Origin: Mangrovibacter yixingensis
GTDB taxonomy: Bacteria; Pseudomonadota; Gammaproteobacteria; Enterobacterales; Enterobacteriaceae
Length of the DNA: 64,000 bases
Direction of reading: 5' to 3'
Assembly (NCBI RefSeq): GCF_020523985.1
Contig: NZ_JAIVKM010000010.1
Span: 25,025-89,024 of the forward strand
How positions within the stretch are numbered: position 1 is the first letter of the stretch; each line of letters begins with the position of its first letter. The notes below the pieces were generated by a model, which had not been told where the DNA came from, did not search any database, and was given only the letters and a program-made list of their open reading frames with translations. Of this stretch, positions 1 through 7,196 are shown one piece after another. The translations under genes were made by a program, and so were the position numbers.

Positions 1-2
1 AT

Positions 3-635
3 TTTGTGTGGACAACCAATTTCGCCCATACAATATGGGCCGCCCGAAATTCGTGCAGTACCGTGTTAGTTGGACTTGTATTGGGGCCTGCACCTGCCGG
101 GCTATTTAAGATTGCCATGACATTCTTTGATGCCACTGGCACACCAGCCAAATTACTGGAAAAAAGTTTCTACCCAGAGATCATGAGGTTAGACCCAAGA
201 ACAACCAAACCATGGTTACTGGGCCTGCGTTCAGCATTACTGGCGGGGGGCATTGGCATTGCTGTCGCGCTATTGGTTATTTTGGTTGGCAAACCATTAA
301 TTTCATTTGTCTTCGGTTACAAATATTTGGAAGCATATGATTTAATCAAGATTATGCTGGGTGCGATTATTGTTTCTATGGTTGGTTTCCCACAAGAATC
401 CTTGTTATTTATGGCGGGGAAACAACGGGCGTTTCTTATTGCACAAACTATTGCTTCGGGTTCGTATATTGCTCTGTTAGTTGCTATGGCGCATCTATTT
501 GGTGTACAGGGCGCTGCTTTTGCTTATTTTGGTGGGCAATGTCTGGATGTGTTGTTATCACTTATCCCAACATTAAGTGCTTACCGTAATCGTTATTTAC
601 TGGGGTTCAATATTCCCAGAGAGAGTAATCAATGA
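3..635 (+). CDS. Polysaccharide flippase (Wzx/MATE-like), C-terminal part, truncated by window edge
   Basis: The reading frame is open to the left edge, so the gene starts outside the window; about 210 residues remain. They are mostly hydrophobic, with about five membrane segments (around residues 75-97, 110-128, 142-165 and 167-190) separated by short charged loops, and the segment beginning LLAGGIGIAVALLVILVG is typical of the C-terminal half of MOP/polysaccharide-biosynthesis transporters, which flip lipid-linked saccharides across the inner membrane. The stop overlaps the next start by 4 nt (ATGA), so the two genes are translationally coupled. The glycan moved is unknown because the upstream cluster is not visible. 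It could also be another MATE-fold exporter, but the adjacent envelope genes favour a glycan role. Confidence 0.65.
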   Translation, partial: FVWTTNFAHTIWAARNSCSTVLVGLVLGPAPAGLFKIAMTFFDATGTPAKLLEKSFYPEIMRLDPRTTKPWLLGLRSALLAGGIGIAVALLVILVGKPLISFVFGYKYLEAYDLIKIMLGAIIVSMVGFPQESLLFMAGKQRAFLIAQTIASGSYIALLVAMAHLFGVQGAAFAYFGGQCLDVLLSLIPTLSAYRNRYLLGFNIPRESNQ

Positions 636-1465
636 CGAATAAAACGTGGGAAAAATTCCCCGAAGACACTGTTGAGTTGTTATTCACAGCAGTAGAAGAA
701 GATGACAACGTTGACGCACACACTCACTTGCCCGGTGTCATTGATTTGCAATGCCCGCACGAAAATATCGCGCAAAACTACGCCTTGTGCCTGCAATTCT
801 GGCGTGATGGCTTTACTCGTGAAGAATTATTAGGGCTGGTAAAAAAATTCATCCAACACCCTGATTTACCTCATGATATACGCATGCGCTACAAATATAT
901 CCGCGCACGCTATAAGCATTTACGTTTTGCCCAGCGGCTGTACAGTAAAAAACACCAGTCATTTGGTTTGTTTAATACCACGACGGTAATTCTGGGCCAT
1001 TTCCAGGATGCATTTCGCAATGGTAACCACAAGAACTTGAGTTACTACGGTGCCATTTTACGCATTCTGCTGAGTAAGCCTGTCTGGTCGCTGGTCAGTT
1101 ATGCAATGAGCCACTTTCAGTTGGAAACCGAAAGCGGGTTTATCGCCTACCGTCAGTCGCAAATCCGGGCTCTGGGTAAACTTATCAGTAACCAGCACCT
1201 CACGGGCGAAGAATTTCACGATGTGCGTAAAATTGTCAGCCAGCAAGTTTCTTTTTATGACACCCTGCGCTCCATTGACCCAGGTAACCAACAAGCCTAT
1301 GAGATGTCCCGCTTCCTGGCTGCAATAAACGGCATCATGGGCGACCTGCATGATGTAATGGTTGCAGACAAACTCTCGGGTGGTTCACTCTACGATGAAG
1401 CGACACCGCTGGACCCGGACTTACGCCTGCGCCTGGAACAACTTCTTGCCCGCTACCCCTTGTAA
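632..1465 (+). CDS. Divergent CHAD-domain-like protein
   Basis: This is a 277-residue soluble, helical protein with no signal peptide. It has two halves with a similar layout that fits the duplicated CHAD helical fold: a basic helix (YIRARYKHLRFAQRLYS, near 88-104) followed by LGHFQDAFRNG, and a second basic helix (FHDVRKIVSQQVSFYDTL, near 192-209) followed by IMGDLHDVMVADKL. In CHAD proteins the conserved His and basic residues of these helices line a channel that binds polyphosphate or other polyanions. Only the second helix keeps the His-x-x-Arg pattern, so the match is remote. The gene overlaps the flippase stop by 4 nt. A role in binding a phosphate-rich glycan intermediate is speculation; an uncharacterised helical protein is the alternative. 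Confidence 0.45.
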   Translation: MTNKTWEKFPEDTVELLFTAVEEDDNVDAHTHLPGVIDLQCPHENIAQNYALCLQFWRDGFTREELLGLVKKFIQHPDLPHDIRMRYKYIRARYKHLRFAQRLYSKKHQSFGLFNTTTVILGHFQDAFRNGNHKNLSYYGAILRILLSKPVWSLVSYAMSHFQLETESGFIAYRQSQIRALGKLISNQHLTGEEFHDVRKIVSQQVSFYDTLRSIDPGNQQAYEMSRFLAAINGIMGDLHDVMVADKLSGGSLYDEATPLDPDLRLRLEQLLARYPL

Positions 1466-1472
1466 GACCTCT

Positions 1473-1495
1473 GGCCGTAAACACGTTTTACGGCC
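1473..1495 (+). terminator. Stem-loop after the CHAD-like gene
   Basis: A 9-bp stem (GGCCGTAAA paired with TTTACGGCC) begins 8 nt after the stop codon. There is no U tract, so it may be a weak or Rho-assisted terminator or an mRNA-stabilising hairpin. Confidence 0.35.
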
Positions 1496-1593
1496 CATGT
1501 TCTTCCTTTGCGCAAACGTATGTCAGCCCGGGTAAAATTTCAGCATTTTATTTACAGGATTTGCGTAAAGCAGAGCATGAAAATTTTTATTAT

Positions 1594-1617
1594 CAGTTAG
1601 TTACCAGTTACTAACTG
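1594..1617. promoter_or_regulatory. Inverted repeat in the leader of the ytfJ-lptFG-like operon
   Basis: CAGTTAGT and ACTAACTG form perfect 8-bp arms separated by 8 nt. The repeat ends about 10 nt before the ribosome binding site (AAAGGAG, 1626-1632) of the next gene. It could be a repressor operator or an mRNA hairpin that affects translation. No regulator gene for it is visible in the window. Confidence 0.35.
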
Positions 1618-1638
1618 ACTCATCCAAAGGAGCCATCT

Positions 1639-2211
1639 ATGATTTTTGGTAAATTAATGGCGGTGCCACTTCTCATCTTGCTCCCGGTTATCGCCTTTGC
1701 GCACAACTTTGTCATTGGTAAGCCAGTTACCCCAGTTATGATCAGTGAACGGGGAGAGTTACACCTCAACAAAGATGGCGATTTTTTCTATACAAAATGG
1801 GATACCGCCAAACTCGCCGGGAAAGTACGGGTAATGCAGTATATTGCTGGCCGCAAATCGGCAAAAAAGAAAAACTCGTTACTGATTAATGCAGTTAAAG
1901 ATGCCGATTTCCCTGAAGACCGTTTCCAGCCCACCACTATCGTGAATACCGATGACGCCATACCTGGATCGGGTTTTTTTGTTCGTGGAAAAATAGAAAA
2001 AAATAAAAAAAATTACCCCTGGGCGCAGTTCATTGTAGACAGTGACGGCCTGGCCCGTAAGGCCTGGCAACTGAAAGAAGAAAGCTCCACCATTGTAGTG
2101 CTGGATAATCGTGGACGTGTCCGTTGGGCTAAAGATGGCTCGCTAACGCCTGATGAAGTGGCACATGTTATCGCCCTGGTGCGCCAACTTATTGCGTCGG
2201 AAAACCCATGA
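1639..2211 (+). CDS. YtfJ-family periplasmic protein
   Basis: A 190-residue protein with a cleavable signal peptide (hydrophobic residues 6-18, cleavage near FAHN). The mature part matches the YtfJ family: the early motif FVIGKPVTPV, the stretch AGKVRVMQYIAGRKS and the late motif AQFIVDSDGLARKAW followed by VVLDNRGRVRWAKDG, which has the thioredoxin-like layout of that family but no CxxC. The start is supported by AAAGGAG 7 nt upstream. It is 68 bp upstream of an LptF-like gene and probably shares its transcript. E. coli ytfJ lies elsewhere and its function is poorly known, so this is probably a paralogue or a relocated copy tied to the permease pair. Confidence 0.8.
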   Translation: MIFGKLMAVPLLILLPVIAFAHNFVIGKPVTPVMISERGELHLNKDGDFFYTKWDTAKLAGKVRVMQYIAGRKSAKKKNSLLINAVKDADFPEDRFQPTTIVNTDDAIPGSGFFVRGKIEKNKKNYPWAQFIVDSDGLARKAWQLKEESSTIVVLDNRGRVRWAKDGSLTPDEVAHVIALVRQLIASENP

Positions 2212-2279
2212 TAGCCAGGCCCTGCCCGTTGCCGTTGTTGGCTGGCAAACACATTAGTCAATAAGGATGCACAGAAGCT

Positions 2280-3350
2280 ATGTTTTTGATTGAACGTTAT
2301 ATTCTGGCTGAAGTTCGCCGATTAACAATCGTAATTATATGCTTTCTGGTATTTATGTTTGCCTGTTTTTCCGCACAACGTTACCTGACCGATGCGGCCA
2401 ACGGCACCCTCGCGCTGGAAGTGGTTTTCTACGTTGTCTGTTATAAGGTGCTCATTGCACTGGAAATGTTGTTACCTGTTGGGCTGTATGTTGCGGTTTC
2501 GGTAGCACTTGGGCAGTTGTATACCGATTCAGAAATCACCGCAATTTTAGCTGCAGGCTCCAGCCCTGCCCGCATTTACCGGGCCATTCTGGTTCTGGCT
2601 GTCCCTATGGGGATCATAGTCACTTTTATCTCGTTATATGGCCGCCCCTGGGCATACGGGCAAATTTATCAGCTTGAGCAGCAATCCCAGTCTGAGCTGA
2701 ATGTTAGCCATTTACAGGCGAATAAGTTCAATACCAACAGTGATGGCAGAATGGTGCTGGCTAGCAAAATTGACGCGGCAACAAATCATCTGGCCGATGC
2801 ATTGATTTATACCTCTTCTGCCAACAAAACCAGTATCTATAAAGCCGGGACTGTTGATGTTATTGACCCATCCCCACAAAGCCCGACAGTCATGCTTCAT
2901 AATGGTACCGGTTATGTTCTGGACAGAAGCGGGCAAAATGACCGGAAAATGGAGTATCACAACCTGCGCATGGATCTGAAACCTGTCGTTCAGAGCCTGG
3001 ATGTCAGACGAAAAGCCGCCTCGGTGGCACAACTTGCTCGCTCATCCGACCCGGCAGATTATGCAGAGCTGCAATGGCGCGAAAGCCGCGGGCTAAGTAC
3101 CTTACTGATGGTATTGCTGGCCATTCCTTTAAGCAGAACCCGGCCTCGCCAGGGGCGTTTTGCCACCCTGTTACCGCTGACTATTATGTTTGCCGCTATT
3201 TTCTATGGCAGCAATATTTGCCGCACGCTCATTGCTAATGGTTCGATTCCCACCCTACCCGGCATGTGGTCGGTACCATTAATTATGTTATTCGGGCTGT
3301 TGGCACTGCTTGCACCTGAATTCTCTCTGCTGAAGAAAAAATCCCGATGA
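2280..3350 (+). CDS. LptF-like inner-membrane permease (paralogue)
   Basis: A 356-residue YjgP/YjgQ-family protein. Three membrane segments lie near 15-33, 50-78 and 98-120, a periplasmic beta-rich region covers about 125-260, and three more segments lie near 273-290, 298-318 and 326-347. The motif LYTDSEITAILAAGSSPARI near 80-99 matches the LptF family pattern (YTESEITVMHACG in E. coli). In the Lpt machine LptF pairs with LptG and the ATPase LptB to pull LPS out of the inner membrane. Overall similarity to enteric LptF is low, and the housekeeping lptFG pair of enterics normally sits near pepA, so this is a second, specialised copy. The stop overlaps the next start (ATGA). No LptB- or LptC-like gene is in view. 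Confidence 0.8.
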   Translation: MFLIERYILAEVRRLTIVIICFLVFMFACFSAQRYLTDAANGTLALEVVFYVVCYKVLIALEMLLPVGLYVAVSVALGQLYTDSEITAILAAGSSPARIYRAILVLAVPMGIIVTFISLYGRPWAYGQIYQLEQQSQSELNVSHLQANKFNTNSDGRMVLASKIDAATNHLADALIYTSSANKTSIYKAGTVDVIDPSPQSPTVMLHNGTGYVLDRSGQNDRKMEYHNLRMDLKPVVQSLDVRRKAASVAQLARSSDPADYAELQWRESRGLSTLLMVLLAIPLSRTRPRQGRFATLLPLTIMFAAIFYGSNICRTLIANGSIPTLPGMWSVPLIMLFGLLALLAPEFSLLKKKSR

Positions 3351-4426
3351 ACATTTTCAGCCGCTTTTTAATACGTAATATCTTTATCGGCTTTGCCGCT
3401 GCTGCCGGGTTGTTAATTCCGCTGTTTACCACATTCAACCTGATTAACGAGCTGGAAGACGTCACTCCCAGTGGCTACCACTGGACACAAGCGCTGGGGG
3501 TCACATTAATGACACTCCCACGCACACTGATTGATTTGGGGCCTTTCGTCGCGCTGTTTGGCGGTATTATTGGCCTTGGGCAGCTATCGAAAAGCCTGGA
3601 GTTAACCGCCATACGTGTAGCAGGCGTATCAATTATGCGCATCTCTGGTGTTATTCTGTGTGCAGGCCTGATGCTGACTGTAACTTTCGCTGCACTTGAT
3701 GAGTGGGTGGCATCCCCGTTACAGCAATACGCGTTACGGTTGAAAGATGCCGCACTGGCTCACTCGGGCAAAACCGATAACGCAGGTAATGAGCTATGGG
3801 CCAGGCACAACAATGAGTTTGTGACGGTGAAATCACTGGACGAGCATAATAACCCGCAAGGTATTGAGATTTTTTATTACCAACCCGATCTCTCTTTGCA
3901 AACCTATATTTATGCCAAAACCGCAACGATTGACGACAAACATACATGGACACTGCATCAGGTTTACCAAAAAACCTGGGGCGACAATAAAGAGCGCATA
4001 ACCACCACAGATTCATTGCAATGGCACTCTATCTTCACCGGTATGAGCCTTGCTGAACTGACCATGCCCAGTGACAGCTTCTCTATTGTTCAGCTAAACC
4101 GCTACATTAAGTATTTACAAAATAGTGGGCAACCGAGCATGGAATTCAGAATTGCTCTGTGGCAAAAGCTGGGCCGCCCAATATTAATCCTCGCCATGAT
4201 TTTACTGGCGGTTCCCTTTACCTTTGGTAATGCGCGTGAGCCCGGCTTAGGCAGCCGCCTTGCTTTAGGCGTAGTTGTGGGCTTGTTGACTTATATTGCC
4301 TACCAAATTGCCGTTAATTTGGGACTATTGTTGTCACTTAATGTTCAGTTCACCACGCTTTCTCTTCCTGTGGTGCTATTGCTTGCAGCGGTGGGGCTGG
4401 TTTGGCGGTTTGATAAGCGCCATTAG
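3347..4426 (+). CDS. LptG-like inner-membrane permease (paralogue)
   Basis: A 359-residue partner of the preceding LptF-like protein, translationally coupled by a 4-nt overlap. It has the YjgP/YjgQ layout: segments near 10-30, 58-85 and 100-118, a periplasmic beta region, then three segments from about 270 to 355. Family features include GLGQLSKSLELTAIRVAGVS near 84-103, ELWARHNNEFVTVK near 146-159 (E. coli LptG has LWAKDGNNFVYI) and RYIKYLQNSGQPSMEFRIA near 250-268 (E. coli has NYVKYLKSSGQ). These motifs identify it as the LptG type. It is much more diverged from E. coli LptG than backbone genes in this window are from theirs, so it is a paralogue. It could export an alternative lipid-linked glycan with shared LptB; this is inference. 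Confidence 0.8.
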   Translation: MNIFSRFLIRNIFIGFAAAAGLLIPLFTTFNLINELEDVTPSGYHWTQALGVTLMTLPRTLIDLGPFVALFGGIIGLGQLSKSLELTAIRVAGVSIMRISGVILCAGLMLTVTFAALDEWVASPLQQYALRLKDAALAHSGKTDNAGNELWARHNNEFVTVKSLDEHNNPQGIEIFYYQPDLSLQTYIYAKTATIDDKHTWTLHQVYQKTWGDNKERITTTDSLQWHSIFTGMSLAELTMPSDSFSIVQLNRYIKYLQNSGQPSMEFRIALWQKLGRPILILAMILLAVPFTFGNAREPGLGSRLALGVVVGLLTYIAYQIAVNLGLLLSLNVQFTTLSLPVVLLLAAVGLVWRFDKRH

Positions 4427-4476
4427 CTGGCCTGCATCACAAGCTCACGCTATTCAGGGATCAGGGGATTCAAAGC

Positions 4477-4731
4477 TCAGGGGGCCGTTGCCTGCTCAAG
4501 GTTTATCAGCCAGGTCATTGCCGCTTCACGGTTGGTCGAACACATTTCCAGGGAGGGTTGCAGGCTGGCGCAAACTGCCGGGCGCAAATCCGAACCAAAG
4601 ATGTTACACCGGTTGTCGTCCGATAATTGAACACACCTTACATTCGCCGGTTTGCCTTCCGGCATACCAGGAATAGGGCTACTGATAGAAGGTGCCGTAC
4701 AACAGGCTCCACAGTCTGGGCGGCAATGCAT
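4477..4731 (-). CDS. yeiW: YeiW, cysteine-cluster protein
   Basis: An 84-residue protein, the same length as E. coli YeiW. It is rich in Cys: the N-terminal cluster [16 protein letters not shown] followed by Cys residues near RCVQL, RCNIF, VCASL and MCSTN, a pattern of the YkgJ/UPF0153 family thought to bind zinc or an Fe-S centre. An ATG two codons upstream (4737) is possible, but AAAGAGA is better spaced for 4731, which also matches the E. coli N-terminus. It is convergent with the lptG-like gene 50 bp away and divergent from efpL. Its function is not established. Confidence 0.85.
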   Translation of the reverse strand: MHCRPDCGACCTAPSISSPIPGMPEGKPANVRCVQLSDDNRCNIFGSDLRPAVCASLQPSLEMCSTNREAAMTWLINLEQATAP

Positions 4732-4914
4732 AGTCATTCTCTTTTCATATTGGCCCGCTACTCTACCAGCCTGTGGCAATAAGAGAAATCCCTCCTGCTG
4801 CCATTCCGGCGCATATATAGCGAATTCCACTTGCCTGAAACCCAGGGCACGAGTAACGTGTCGCGATATTTTAATCAACCCTGGCGCGCCAGGATGACCA
4901 GACAGGATAGCCCC

Positions 4915-5487
4915 ATGGCAAGAGCGAATGAAATTAAACGCGGTATGGCTGTGAATTACAACGGCAAGCTGCTGTTAGTGAAAGATATTGATATCCAGGC
5001 ACCCAGTGCTCGCGGTGCTGCAACACTGTATAAAATGCGTTTTTCTGATGTGCGTACTGGCCTGAAAGTTGAAGAGCGTTTTAAAGGCGATGACCTGCTG
5101 GATACCATTACACTGAGCCGCCGTGCCGTTAACTTTTCCTATATTGATGGCAACGAATATGTGTTTATGGATGACGAAGACTACACGCCGTATATCTTCA
5201 ATAAAGAACAAATTGAAGAAGAACTGCTGTTTATTCCAGAAGGTGGGATCCCTGGTATTCAGGTTCTGACCTGGGATGGCCAGGTGCTGGCACTTGAACT
5301 GCCACAAACTGTTGATATGGAAATTGTTGAAACCACTCCGGGTATCAAAGGTGCTTCTGCCAGCGCGCGGACCAAACCAGCGAAAATGGTTACCGGCCTG
5401 ACCATTCAGGTGCCCGAATACCTGGGGAACGGCGATAAAATCCGTATCCATATTGCTGAACGCCGCTATATGGGCCGGGCAGACTAA
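4915..5487 (+). CDS. efpL: Elongation factor P-like protein EfpL (YeiP)
   Basis: A 190-residue homologue of E. coli YeiP with the three-domain EF-P layout: the N-terminal KOW-like domain ([20 protein letters not shown]), a middle OB domain, and a C-terminal OB domain ending [16 protein letters not shown]-type factors bind the ribosome between the P and E sites and relieve stalling at proline-rich and some other motifs. The loop that carries the modified lysine in EF-P reads [12 protein letters not shown], with Arg at the tip, as in the YeiP subfamily. In-frame codons run further upstream, but the ATG at 4915 matches the family N-terminus and length. Followed by two hairpin terminators. Confidence 0.93.
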   Translation: MARANEIKRGMAVNYNGKLLLVKDIDIQAPSARGAATLYKMRFSDVRTGLKVEERFKGDDLLDTITLSRRAVNFSYIDGNEYVFMDDEDYTPYIFNKEQIEEELLFIPEGGIPGIQVLTWDGQVLALELPQTVDMEIVETTPGIKGASASARTKPAKMVTGLTIQVPEYLGNGDKIRIHIAERRYMGRAD

Positions 5488-5504
5488 CGCCACGCATTCT
5501 AACT

Positions 5505-5540
5505 AAAGAGAAGGAAAAACCACGTTTTTTCCTTCTCTTT
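5505..5540. terminator. Bidirectional terminator after efpL
   Basis: A perfect 15-bp inverted repeat with an A-rich left arm (AAAGAGAAGGAAAAA), a short loop, and a T-rich right arm. It starts 18 nt after the efpL stop. Almost the same 27-28 nt core is found in inverse orientation after adhP (47103-47137). Confidence 0.75.
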
Positions 5541-5550
5541 CACCGATCTG

Positions 5551-5578
5551 AGCACTACCCTGCGGCAGTGCTTTTTTT
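5551..5578 (+). terminator. Second terminator after efpL
   Basis: AGCACT and AGTGCT form a stem (5551-5556 with 5566-5571) followed by a run of seven T. It is a conventional intrinsic terminator in the plus direction. Confidence 0.7.
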
Positions 5579-5654
5579 ATGTATTACCCGGTGTTGGTGG
5601 CTGTTATCCGGGAAGTGCGCTGTTGCCTGCACTTCCCGTTTTCACCGCCTGTTA

Positions 5655-5717
5655 TCAGAAATAGCGGGTCAGGTTTAACAGGAAGCCTTTGTCCTGCGCG
5701 CAGTGTGTGAAAAGCAT
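5655..5717 (-). pseudogene. Possible remnant of an outer-membrane beta-barrel C-terminus
   Basis: On the minus strand a short frame ends CAQDKGFLLNLTRYF then stop. An alternating hydrophobic last strand ending in Phe is the signature of outer-membrane barrel proteins. Only about 20 codons are open, the frame lies downstream of the uxuA terminator, and no full-length porin is nearby. It may be the tail of a deleted porin or uronate channel gene; chance is a real alternative. Confidence 0.25.
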
Positions 5718-5718
5718 A

Positions 5719-5758
5719 AAAAAACGCGCCTGAGCAAACAGCTCAACACGCGTTTTTT
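5719..5758 (-). terminator. uxuA terminator
   Basis: AAAAAACGCG and CGCGTTTTTT are the outer arms of a stem with an inner TGAGC/GCTCA stem. Read on the minus strand it follows uxuA by about 46 nt and ends in a T run. Confidence 0.75.
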
Positions 5759-5804
5759 ACCTGGAAGACAACTGGCGAGCTTTCACAAAACCCGCCTGTT
5801 ATTA

Positions 5805-6995
5805 TCAGAGCAAATCTGGGAACAACGTTTTTTTCAGTGCCAGTTCAACACCACGCACTTCTGCCAGACCTTTTAAGCGGCCAATGGCCGAGTAACCAGG
5901 GTTAGTTTTCTTACGCAGGTCATCCAGCATCTGGTGGCCGTGATCCGGGCGCATTGGAATAGCGCGCTTATCACCGGCAGCCGCACGGCGCTGCTCTTCT
6001 TTCAGAATCGCATGCACCACACCAACCATATCGACATCCCCCTGCAAGTGAGCACCTTCATGGAAGGTTTTCGGGTTGTCTTCACGGCAAGTGGCACGCA
6101 GGTGAGTAAAGTGAATACGGTCGGCAAAGGTTTCAACCATGGTCACTAAGTCATTATCCGCACGAACACCATAAGAACCGGTACACATGGTGAAACCGTT
6201 GTTAATGCTGTCTACGGTTTCTTTCATCCACTGCATATCTTCGATAGTTGAAACAATCCGCGGCAGACCAAGGATTGGGCGCGGCGGATCATCCGGGTGT
6301 ACCGCCAGGCGAACACCACTGGCTTCCGCTACCGGCACAATCGCTTTCAGGAAATACGCCATATGTTCGCGCAAACGTGCTTTATCAATCCCATCGTATT
6401 CGGCAAGGCGAGCACGGAACTGGTCCAGCGTGTAACCCTCTTCCGCCCCTGGCAAGCCAGCAATAATATTGCGGGTTAGCAGGTTGATATCGTCCTGGGA
6501 CATCGCCGCGTAATAATCCTGAGCCTGGGTTTGCTCCTCTGCAGTGTAATCTGCTTGCGCGCCAGGGCGTTTGAGGATGCACAGTTCAAATGCCGCAAAA
6601 GCGATTTGGTCAAAACGTAAGGCTTTAGAGCCATCTGGCAGGGTATAAGCCAGATCGGTGCGGGTCCAGTCCAGAATCGGCATGAAGTTGTAGCACACAG
6701 TGTCAATCCCACACTCACCCAGATTACGAATACTCTGTTGATAGTTCGCAATCCAGGTGTCGTACTGCCCGGTGTGGGTTTTAATATCTTCGTGCACCGG
6801 GATACTTTCCACAACAGACCATGTCAGGCCTTTTTCCGCCAGCAATGCCTGGCGTGCTTTAATCTCTTCCACCGGCCAGACCTGGCCATTAGGAATGTGG
6901 TGCAATGCAGTGACAACGCCTGTTGCGCCAGCCTGACGCACATCATCCAGCGATACAGGATCATTCGGTCCATACCAACGCCAGGTTTGTTCCAT
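5805..6995 (-). CDS. uxuA: Mannonate dehydratase
   Basis: A 396-residue protein close in length to E. coli UxuA (394). It dehydrates D-mannonate to 2-keto-3-deoxygluconate in the glucuronate branch of hexuronate catabolism in the cytoplasm. Visible family motifs include the N-terminal [16 protein letters not shown], the TIM-barrel metal-site motif [15 protein letters not shown] (near 232-246), YGVRADND and the C-terminal [11 protein letters not shown] (near 349-359). In E. coli uxuA is paired with uxuB; here it is divergent from yeiQ, a UxuB relative, with a UxuR/ExuR-like half palindrome in its leader. The protein is intact. Confidence 0.95.
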   Translation of the reverse strand: MEQTWRWYGPNDPVSLDDVRQAGATGVVTALHHIPNGQVWPVEEIKARQALLAEKGLTWSVVESIPVHEDIKTHTGQYDTWIANYQQSIRNLGECGIDTVCYNFMPILDWTRTDLAYTLPDGSKALRFDQIAFAAFELCILKRPGAQADYTAEEQTQAQDYYAAMSQDDINLLTRNIIAGLPGAEEGYTLDQFRARLAEYDGIDKARLREHMAYFLKAIVPVAEASGVRLAVHPDDPPRPILGLPRIVSTIEDMQWMKETVDSINNGFTMCTGSYGVRADNDLVTMVETFADRIHFTHLRATCREDNPKTFHEGAHLQGDVDMVGVVHAILKEEQRRAAAGDKRAIPMRPDHGHQMLDDLRKKTNPGYSAIGRLKGLAEVRGVELALKKTLFPDLL

Positions 6996-7013
6996 GACAG
7001 ATACCTCTGTTTA

Positions 7014-7031
7014 AGCTGTTATACCAATCTC
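7014..7031. promoter_or_regulatory. Putative UxuR/ExuR operator
   Basis: CTGTTATACCAA (7016-7027) matches 10 of 12 positions of the core palindrome TTGGTATACCAA bound by UxuR/ExuR-type GntR repressors. It lies about 20-30 bp upstream of the uxuA start, in the divergent uxuA-yeiQ region, a sensible place for hexuronate control of at least uxuA. Confidence 0.45.
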
Positions 7032-7196
7032 ATTTTGACTACTACCATACATGTTTGCCAGTCAGAGTCAATTAAGCGCCATGTTAAGAATTGATCCAGT
7101 TCACAATCCCCTTGAATTTTTCGGCATGCCAATTTTCTTTGTTGTCATATAACTTTAGACTAAGGTTGTTAATTAATCGTTAAACAGGATTCTGTT

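Noticed and set aside
2280..4426. Housekeeping lptFG
   Set aside because: The two proteins are far more diverged from E. coli LptF/LptG than neighbouring backbone genes are from theirs, and the locus is different.
4296..4676. Plus-strand frame over the end of lptG-like gene and antisense to yeiW
   Set aside because: It overlaps two better supported genes and shows no family features.
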